From contig JAICWX010000425.1 in the NCBI GenBank assembly GCA_025934635.1, positions 1 to 6,350 of the forward strand: DNA of 6,350 nt, read 5' to 3'. Positions within the stretch are counted from its first letter, which is position 1, and each line of letters opens with the position of its first letter. The DNA is from Streptosporangiaceae bacterium (GTDB lineage: Bacteria > Actinomycetota > Actinomycetes > Streptosporangiales > Streptosporangiaceae). The notes below the pieces were generated by a model. That model did not search any database. It was not told the DNA's origin and saw only the letters and a list, made by a program, of their open reading frames with translations. This document shows, one piece after another, positions 1 through 4,149 of the stretch. Both the position numbers and the translations under genes were made by a program.

Positions 1-867
1 AGCCTGGTGCAGGCCGGGGTGCACCGGCGGGTGCTGGCGCTGGCGTGGGAGAAGCAGTCCGAGTCCAACGCCATGTGGGCGCTGTCGATCGCGCCGCCGT
101 TCAGCATCCCGGTGGTGGCGGGCGCGGGCGGGTACTTCGCGCCGCACATCCGCGCCTACATCCGGCGCAGCGGGGCGCCGTCGCACATCGGCGCGCTGGT
201 CGCGGTCAAGGACCGGCGCAACGGGGCCCTCAACCCGTTTGCCCACCTGCAGCAGGGCGACATCACGCTGGAGAAGGTGCAGGCCTCCCCCATGCTGTGG
301 GACCCGGTCCGGTACGACGAGACCTGCCCGTCCTCGGACGGGGCGTGCGCGGTGGTCATCGGGGACGCTTCCGCCGCGGAGGCGGCTCCGGGGCCCGTCG
401 CGTGGATCCGGGCCACCTCGATGCGCAGCGAGCCGACCATGTTCGCGGGCAAGGACCACGTCAACCCGGCCGCGGGCCGGGACTGCGTGGCGGCGCTGTG
501 GCGGCAGGCCGGGATCACCGACCCGATGAACGAGATCGACGTGGCCGAGATCTACGTCCCGTTCTCCTGGTACGAGCCGATGTGGCTGGAGAACCTCGGC
601 TTCGCCGCGCCGGGCGAGGGCTGGCGGCTGACCGAGGCGGGCGAGACCGCCATCGGCGGCCGGATCCCGGTCAACCCGTCCGGCGGGGTGCTCAGCTCCA
701 ACCCGATCGGGGCCTCCGGGCTGCTGCGGTTCGCCGAGTCGGCACTGCAGGTGATGGGGAAGGCGGGGGCGCACCAGGTGCCCGGGGCACGGGTGGCGCT
801 CGGGCACGCCTACGGCGGCGGTTCCCAGTTCTTCTCCATGTGGGTGGTCGCCAGCACGCCCTCCTGA
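1..867 (+). CDS. ltp3: SCP2/Ltp-type thiolase-fold protein (Ltp3-like), 3' part; 5' end outside window
   Basis: The frame is open from base 1 and stops with TGA at 865-867, so 288 residues are visible and the N-terminus, including the expected thiolase nucleophile region, lies upstream. A GTG at 7 is internal, not the start. It is a thiolase-fold lipid-transfer protein of the steroid side-chain degradation group: visible landmarks are WEKQSESNAMWALSI, YFAPHIRAYIRRSGAP, the DETCPSSDGACAVVIGD block, IPVNPSGGVLSSNPIGASG, and the terminal GHAYGGGSQFFSMW. From memory these resemble mycobacterial Ltp3 (Rv3523) more than Ltp2, but I could not align them. The usual NEAFA block is replaced by EIYVPFSW (Tyr codon 553-555), and the C-terminal thiolase CxG motif by a GGGS sequence, so classical thiolysis is doubtful; Ltp2-type relatives act as retro-aldolases with a DUF35 partner. 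In mycobacteria ltp4 and a DUF35 gene lie beside ltp3, so these are expected upstream. Family certain; exact paralogue less so. Confidence 0.85.
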   Translation, partial: SLVQAGVHRRVLALAWEKQSESNAMWALSIAPPFSIPVVAGAGGYFAPHIRAYIRRSGAPSHIGALVAVKDRRNGALNPFAHLQQGDITLEKVQASPMLWDPVRYDETCPSSDGACAVVIGDASAAEAAPGPVAWIRATSMRSEPTMFAGKDHVNPAAGRDCVAALWRQAGITDPMNEIDVAEIYVPFSWYEPMWLENLGFAAPGEGWRLTEAGETAIGGRIPVNPSGGVLSSNPIGASGLLRFAESALQVMGKAGAHQVPGARVALGHAYGGGSQFFSMWVVASTPS

Positions 868-912
868 GCGCCTACGCTGGGGGCACGCGCAGCGGAAGCA
901 AAGGGGCAGCGA

Positions 913-1602
913 TTGAACGGGCAGCCGGTTATCTCGGTCCGGGGCGGGGCGACGCTCGAGGTCGAGCCGGAGATCGTCGTTGTCGGCGTGACCGTCCAGG
1001 CCCGCGACCGCGACCGGGAGAAGGTCCTGCGCCGGCTGGCCGACCGCAATCAGCAGGTGACCAAGCTGATCGCGGGGTACGGCGAAGCGGTGGAGAAACT
1101 GGAGAGCGGACAGGTCAGCGTCCGCCCGGAGCTGAAGGACAAGCGGGCCGGCGAGCGCGTCGCCGGTTACCTGGCCATCGCCAGTACCACGGTCACGATC
1201 CGGGATTTCACCGTCCTCGGCGAGCTGGTCATGAGCCTGGCCGACGTGGAGCTGGCGACCGTGGACGGCTTGTGGTGGGCCCTGCGCCCGGGCAGCCCGG
1301 TCCACCGCGAGGCACGACTGGCGGCGGCGCGCGACGCCACGGTGAGGGCCGGCGAGTACGCCGAGGCATTCGGCGGCCGGCTGGGCGACCTGATCGAGGC
1401 AGCCGATCCGGGTCTGCTCACCGCTCAGGCCCGGGAAGACCGGTGGGCGTTCAGCGGCCCCGGGGCGACGGGCCGCGCCTCGGGCAAGGCGCAATCGGAC
1501 CAGCCCGAGCTGGACCTGACACCGGAAAAGCAGACCGTCAGCGCCCAGGTCCAGGCCCGCTTCGCGATGACCCGGCCGGCTCCGGGCCCGGCGGACTCAT
1601 GA
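913..1602 (+). CDS. SIMPL domain-containing protein (DUF541)
   Basis: The product is 229 aa from a TTG start. The start is chosen because AAAGGGG (900-906) lies six bases upstream, the only other upstream in-frame candidate is a CTG at 877 before the preceding gene's stop, and the conserved domain begins immediately (PVISVRGGATLEVEPE). The SIMPL/DUF541 pattern is clear: an N-terminal strand, a charged helix (RDREKVLRRLADRNQQVTKLI, about residues 34-54), the VSVRPEL strand, IASTTVTIRDF, a LWWALRP block near residue 120, a helix rich in Ala/Arg/Glu, and the closing strand QTVSAQVQARFAM near the C-terminus. No signal peptide or membrane helix is visible, so a cytoplasmic location is likely, unlike the exported SIMPL proteins of Gram-negatives. 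The biochemical function of this family is poorly defined. It sits 45 bp after the Ltp gene and overlaps the next gene by four bases; TACGCT (873-878) could be a -10 element of its own promoter. Confidence 0.85.
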   Translation: MNGQPVISVRGGATLEVEPEIVVVGVTVQARDRDREKVLRRLADRNQQVTKLIAGYGEAVEKLESGQVSVRPELKDKRAGERVAGYLAIASTTVTIRDFTVLGELVMSLADVELATVDGLWWALRPGSPVHREARLAAARDATVRAGEYAEAFGGRLGDLIEAADPGLLTAQAREDRWAFSGPGATGRASGKAQSDQPELDLTPEKQTVSAQVQARFAMTRPAPGPADS

Positions 1603-1904
1603 TCATCATCACCGGCAGCGTGACGGGCACGGCGGAGACGATCGACGAGCTGCTGGCGGCCAGCCTGGAGCACGTCTGGAGGTCCCGGGAGGAACCGGGC
1701 TGCCTCTCGCACGCGGTCCACCGGGACGCGGAGAACCCGCTGCGGCTGGTGTTCTTCGAGCAGTGGGAGTCCCCGGAGGCCGTCCGGGCGCATTTCGCCG
1801 TCCCGGCCTCGGGGCAGTTCGTCAGGAACGCCACCGCGCTGGCCGCCTCGCCTCCCATCCTGGAGCTGTTCACGGCGACCCCGGCGAGCCTGTCCGCCGG
1901 GTGA
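1599..1904 (+). CDS. Antibiotic biosynthesis monooxygenase (ABM/YgiN-like) domain protein
   Basis: The product is 101 aa from the ATG at 1599, which overlaps the SIMPL stop (ATGA, 1599-1602), implying translational coupling; the Shine-Dalgarno is weak (GGCGGA at 1590-1595, spacing three). It has the usual size and order of a single ABM ferredoxin-like domain: an N-terminal strand (MIIITGSVTGTAE), a helix (IDELLAASLEHVWRSR), the EPGCLSHAVHRDAENP turn and strand, the FFEQWESPEAVRAHF strand-helix unit that marks the family, and a last strand near PPILELFTA. Members are dimeric and include quinol monooxygenases, cofactor-free oxygenases of polyketide pathways and haem-degrading IsdG types; no residue here decides between them. 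Co-translation with a SIMPL protein is the only context clue. Substrate unknown. Confidence 0.85.
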   Translation: MIIITGSVTGTAETIDELLAASLEHVWRSREEPGCLSHAVHRDAENPLRLVFFEQWESPEAVRAHFAVPASGQFVRNATALAASPPILELFTATPASLSAG

Positions 1905-1965
1905 CCAGGCGCGTCGAATAACGGCAGCCGCCGGGCCGGTACGCGGTAGCTGTGGGCCGGCTCGA

Positions 1966-2003
1966 GGTTCCGTGGAGGCGGCTCGGTTCCGTGGAGGCGG
2001 CTC
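1966..2003. repeat. 19-bp direct repeat, two perfect copies
   Basis: GGTTCCGTGGAGGCGGCTC occurs at 1966-1984 and again at 1985-2003 with no spacer and no mismatch. It begins 62 bp after the ABM stop codon. It is probably a recent replication-slippage duplication; no function is evident. Confidence 0.9.
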
Positions 2004-2118
2004 GTTTGGGATCGCGGGCCGACGGCCGTTACGCAGCCCCTGTTCTTGTCCTCAGCTGCCACATCCGCACCACGGACCCCGATTGTCATCCGTTCCGGCC
2101 ACCATCCGGCTCCCGGTA

Positions 2119-2176
2119 ACGACATCGATGCTCCATCGATGCCGCAATCACGGCATTGATGCTCCATCGATGTCGT
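2119..2176. repeat. 58-bp imperfect inverted repeat with four CATCGATG palindromes
   Basis: Arms of 26 bp (2119-2144 and 2151-2176) flank a six-base loop, CAATCA (2145-2150). They pair throughout except for a symmetrical three-base CTC/CTC internal bulge and one G-T pair. Each arm also contains the unit CATCGATG-CTC-CATCGATG (2123-2141; second copy 2154-2172 with one C-to-T change), so the element is both an inverted repeat and a 31-bp-period direct repeat. CATCGATG is itself palindromic, giving four two-fold sites. No T-run follows, so a classical intrinsic terminator is unlikely. It could be a multi-site operator, an RNA hairpin or a small dispersed repeat. Confidence 0.85.
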
Positions 2177-2267
2177 TGGTGCGCCGCCCGGGGTATGGCA
2201 GCGGTGGCTGGGGACGTGCCGGCGCGGTGCGCGGGAGAGGCGCGAGGCGCGTGGGACTCCGGATGTC

Positions 2268-2341
2268 GGGGCGGGGCGCTGGGGCGGGGCGCTGGGGCGG
2301 GGCGCTGGGGCGGGGCGCTGGGGCGGGGCGCTGGGGCGGGG
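2268..2341 (+). repeat. 13-bp tandem repeat, 5.7 copies, G-quadruplex-capable
   Basis: The unit GGGGCGGGGCGCT is repeated perfectly five times (starting at 2268, 2281, 2294, 2307 and 2320), followed by a partial copy GGGGCGGGG (2333-2341). Every unit contributes two runs of four G on the plus strand, twelve in all, separated by loops of one or four bases (C or CGCT), which meets the usual G-quadruplex pattern several times over. The array ends five bases before the first palindrome of the PadR promoter. The absence of any substitution suggests recent expansion and variable copy number. Confidence 0.95.
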
Positions 2342-2346
2342 TTGTG

Positions 2347-2362
2347 GTCTACCTATGTAGAC
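2347..2362. promoter_or_regulatory. Candidate PadR operator, site 1
   Basis: GTCTACCTATGTAGAC is a perfect 6-bp inverted repeat (GTCTAC/GTAGAC) around CTAT. It overlaps the candidate -35 hexamer of the PadR gene. Its core CTACCTATGTAG recurs in near-identical form 23 bp downstream, which points to autoregulation by the adjacent PadR protein. Binding is inferred from position and symmetry only. Confidence 0.55.
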
Positions 2363-2394
2363 GGGTGGGTTCTATCTAGGTAGGGTTGCCAGGG
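2358..2394 (+). promoter_or_regulatory. Candidate leaderless promoter of the PadR gene
   Basis: TAGACG (2358-2363) matches the -35 consensus in four of six positions, and TAGGGT (2381-2386) fits the actinobacterial -10 pattern TAnnnT, with a 17-bp spacer. Seven bases after the -10 comes the GTG start at 2394, the distance expected for a leaderless transcript. The alternative is translation from AGGTAGGG (2378-2385), which would be a fair Shine-Dalgarno on a longer transcript. Both readings put the palindromes where a bound repressor would block RNA polymerase. Confidence 0.4.
2372..2383. promoter_or_regulatory. Candidate PadR operator, site 2
   Basis: CTATCTAGGTAG is palindromic in 10 of 12 positions and matches site 1 (CTACCTATGTAG) in 10 of 12. 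Its end overlaps the candidate -10 element. Starts of the two sites are 23 bp apart, close to two helical turns, so they would lie on roughly the same face of the DNA. Confidence 0.5.
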
Positions 2395-2783
2395 TGGCGT
2401 CACGTTCGGAGTTCTCCGCGCAAACTTTGTCCGTGCTGGCGGTGCTGTGTGATCAGCCGTCGCAGTGGCAGCACGGGTATGCGCTGGCCAAGCAGACTGG
2501 CTTGAAGTCGGGCACGCTGTACCCGATCTTGATGCGGCTGGCGGACCGGGAACTAGTCGAGGCGCGCTGGCAGGACGAGCCGCAGCCGGGACGGCCGCGG
2601 CGGCATCTGTACCGGCTGACGACGGCCGGGCTGGCCAGTGCCACGGCCGCGCTGGCCAGCGCGGCCGAAGCCGCGGCGGCCCGGGCGGGCGCCAGGAAGG
2701 CGCGCTCGGGGGTCTCCGGGCCCCGCCCGGCGCCGGGGCTGGCGCCGGCACCGCGCGGTGCGACGGCAGGCGCGACTTCATGA
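2394..2783 (+). CDS. PadR-family transcriptional regulator
   Basis: The product is 129 aa from GTG 2394. The winged-helix DNA-binding domain is plain: SAQTLSVLAVLCDQ (first helix), WQHGYALAKQTGLKSGTLYPILMRLADRELVEARW (residues 25-59, helices 2-4 with the PadR signature GTLYPILxRL), and the basic wing GRPRRHLYRLTTAGLA (residues 66-81). An Ala-rich helix follows (about 82-103), then a low-complexity Pro/Ala/Gly tail. It lacks the long C-terminal dimerisation domain of full-length PadR proteins and belongs to the short subfamily. PadR proteins of this class usually repress their own gene and a neighbouring transporter or membrane protein, releasing on binding small molecules; here two palindromes overlap the promoter and a membrane-protein gene follows. 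The stop codon overlaps an ATG (ATGA, 2780-2783). Effector unknown. Confidence 0.9.
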   Translation: MASRSEFSAQTLSVLAVLCDQPSQWQHGYALAKQTGLKSGTLYPILMRLADRELVEARWQDEPQPGRPRRHLYRLTTAGLASATAALASAAEAAAARAGARKARSGVSGPRPAPGLAPAPRGATAGATS

Positions 2784-2845
2784 GCCGGCCGAAGCACGGG
2801 CGGAGACGCCATGAACGGGCCGAAGCACGGGCGGAGACGCCATGA
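2780..2845 (+). CDS. Possible 21-aa leader/coupling peptide
   Basis: The ATG at 2780 overlaps the PadR stop codon (ATGA). The frame encodes MSRPKHGRRRHERAEARAET plus a final Pro and ends with TGA at 2843-2845, which itself overlaps the ATG at 2842. The peptide is strongly basic. It may be only a byproduct of the tandem repeat, or a coupling element that passes ribosomes from PadR toward the membrane-protein gene. No homologue is recognised. Confidence 0.25.
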   Translation: MSRPKHGRRRHERAEARAETP

Positions 2846-2901
2846 ACGGGCCGAAGCGCGGCGGGATAGGTAGCACCATGAACGGCCGGAGTGCACGGTA
2901 G
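2842..2901 (+). CDS. Possible 19-aa leader/coupling peptide
   Basis: This frame starts at the third repeat (GGAG at 2833-2836, five bases upstream), encodes MNGPKRGGIGSTMNGRSAR and ends at TAG 2899-2901, 12 bp before the membrane-protein start and in the same frame. It looks like an abandoned or duplicated N-terminus of that gene, or a coupling peptide. A third small frame from 2811 (20 aa, ending at 2873) overlaps it in another phase and is not listed separately. Confidence 0.22.
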   Translation: MNGPKRGGIGSTMNGRSAR

Positions 2902-2913
2902 GCGGGTGAGGTC

Positions 2914-4149
2914 ATGAGCGGACTGGGCCGGGCGATGGCGGCGGCCGGGCACGTGGCGGCGGCTGCGGCGGGGCAGGCGGCGAGTGCGGCTGGACGCGGG
3001 GTGACGTGGCTGCTGCCGGCCGGGCGGCGGGACTGGGCCGAGGCGGTCTGGGCCGAGGCGTACGAGGTGCCGCCGGGACTGCCCCGGCTGGCCTGGCGGG
3101 CCGGCGGCATCTGGATGGTCGCGCGGGAAGTCCTGCTGCCGCGCCGGCTCGTCAAGGTGGTGCTGTTCGCGGCGGCGGCGGCCGCGGCCGCCTGGGTGGC
3201 CTGGCCGCAGCCGGGGGTCGGGCACGCCCTGATCGGGCGGGTCGGCATCGTCGTGACGGTGCTGCTGCTGGCCGGGCTGCCGCCGCTGGCCCGGCGGATC
3301 TTCGGGCCGGCCTCCGCCAGCCGGGCCGGCCGGGCCGCGCGCGTATTCTGCTGCGCCGCGATCCTGGCGCTGATCCCGGCCCGGGTCATCGTCGAGGTGT
3401 TCGCCGACCTGACGCCGCGGCAGGATGATTACCTGCGCGTCTACAACATCTACAACGGCACCGGGGTGCCCGGCGCGTCGTCGGGAGGTCCGCCCTGGCC
3501 GGGCGAGATCATGATCTTGCTGGTCATCGCCGGGTACGTGGCGGCCCTGCTCTGGATGAGCTCGCAGCGTTCCCGGCTGAGCCGGAGCACGCTGGCCATC
3601 GGCCTCGGGGCGGGCCTGCCGCTCGGCCTGGTGATGTACGCCGTGGCCCCGCTCGGCCTCGGCCTGAACGCCACCAACCCGTGGCTGCCGGGCTCTGACG
3701 TCGACCCGCTGGTGGCGCTGGCGTGGCTGCTGCTGCTGGGCGGACCCGCGGCCGCGGCCGTGCTGGCCGCCCGGAGCTGCCGCGACGCCGACGGCTCGGT
3801 CCCCTATACCAGCGCTGCGATCAGGCAGGGCATCGCCGCCGGGGTGCTGGCCAACCTGACCGGCGCGCTGCTCGTCACCGCCCTCGGCACCAGCACGACC
3901 GCGCTGATGCTCAAGTCGGCCACGCTGCGGGACTGGCTCTACGGCGGCCAGCACCTGAGCCCGCTCGCCCTGTACCACCAGGAGATCTACGACAGCACGG
4001 GCACCGAGACGTACGTCGCCATGTGCGTCGCCTTCCCCGTCATCGGCCTGATCGCGGGCGCGATCGGGGTGGCCGGCCTGCGGCCCCGGGAGGCGTACGC
4101 CCACGACGGCACCGACCTGGTGCTGGCCCGCAGGCCTCAGGGACGGTAG
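2914..4149 (+). CDS. PadR-associated multi-pass membrane protein, function unknown
   Basis: The product is 411 aa; ATG 2914 is preceded by GGGTGAGG (2904-2911), and an in-frame TAG at 2899 rules out an earlier start. After an Ala-rich amphipathic N-terminus comes the motif LLPAGRRDWAEAVWAEAYEV (about 33-52) and RLAWRAGGIWMVAREVL, which I recall as the hallmark of a widespread uncharacterised actinobacterial family of membrane proteins. About eight hydrophobic segments follow, near residues 80-97, 104-123, 143-160, 198-215, 226-246, 264-286, 302-324 and 365-388, with a non-hydrophobic loop at about 164-197 and another near 335-363 (YGGQHLSPLALYHQEIYD). No ATP-binding or transporter signature is visible. 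Position behind PadR suggests it is the regulator's target gene. Its 3' end overlaps the convergent cyp125 end by 13 bp. Confidence 0.8.
   Translation: MSGLGRAMAAAGHVAAAAAGQAASAAGRGVTWLLPAGRRDWAEAVWAEAYEVPPGLPRLAWRAGGIWMVAREVLLPRRLVKVVLFAAAAAAAAWVAWPQPGVGHALIGRVGIVVTVLLLAGLPPLARRIFGPASASRAGRAARVFCCAAILALIPARVIVEVFADLTPRQDDYLRVYNIYNGTGVPGASSGGPPWPGEIMILLVIAGYVAALLWMSSQRSRLSRSTLAIGLGAGLPLGLVMYAVAPLGLGLNATNPWLPGSDVDPLVALAWLLLLGGPAAAAVLAARSCRDADGSVPYTSAAIRQGIAAGVLANLTGALLVTALGTSTTALMLKSATLRDWLYGGQHLSPLALYHQEIYDSTGTETYVAMCVAFPVIGLIAGAIGVAGLRPREAYAHDGTDLVLARRPQGR

Larger units (their letters stand above)
1905..2393. other. 489-bp intergenic region dense in repeats, no convincing gene
   Basis: Reading frames cross this stretch on both strands, but they are repetitive, lack domain-like composition and run through the repeats, so I call no gene. 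From left to right it holds: nothing recognisable at 1905-1965; a 19-bp tandem duplication at 1966-2003; about 115 bp without visible structure (2004-2118); a 58-bp hairpin at 2119-2176; unstructured GC-rich sequence at 2177-2267; a 13-bp G-rich tandem repeat at 2268-2341; and a promoter with two palindromic sites at 2347-2386 leading straight into the PadR gene. No T-tract terminator follows the ABM gene. Confidence 0.7.
2780..2913 (+). repeat. Ladder of repeated translation-start cassettes (31-bp and 36-bp steps)
   Basis: A 31-bp unit beginning ATGARC and ending GGCGGAGACGCC occurs at 2780-2810 and 2811-2841, differing only near the 5' end. A third copy (2842-) keeps ATGAACGGGCCGAAG then diverges, and a fourth, degenerate ATGAACGGCC, begins at 2878. 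The true start of the next gene (ATGAGCGGAC, 2914) has the same look. Spacings are 31, 31, 36 and 36 bp. Each full unit carries GGAG five bases before the next ATG, so ribosome-binding site and start codon were duplicated together. Confidence 0.85.

Noticed and set aside
45..1904. 619-codon plus-strand frame ending in the ABM protein
   Set aside because: Only the last 101 codons (from 1599) are real; the rest is the out-of-frame shadow of the Ltp and SIMPL genes and is Arg/Gly-rich.
2119..2176. Intrinsic terminator of the SIMPL-ABM operon
   Set aside because: It begins 215 bp after the ABM stop, lacks a T-tract, and has an internal bulge and repeat structure not needed for termination.
2119..2176. 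Insertion-sequence ends or attachment site
   Set aside because: The inverted arms are separated by six bases only, with no transposase or integrase gene in the window and no visible target duplication.
2268..2341. CRISPR-like array
   Set aside because: The 13-bp units are directly abutting with no spacers, so this is a minisatellite.
1972..2379. Open frames through the repeat region (135 and 75 codons)
   Set aside because: Their translations include the 13-bp repeat read as an Arg/Gly/Trp/Ala pattern and no domain; no good ribosome-binding site.
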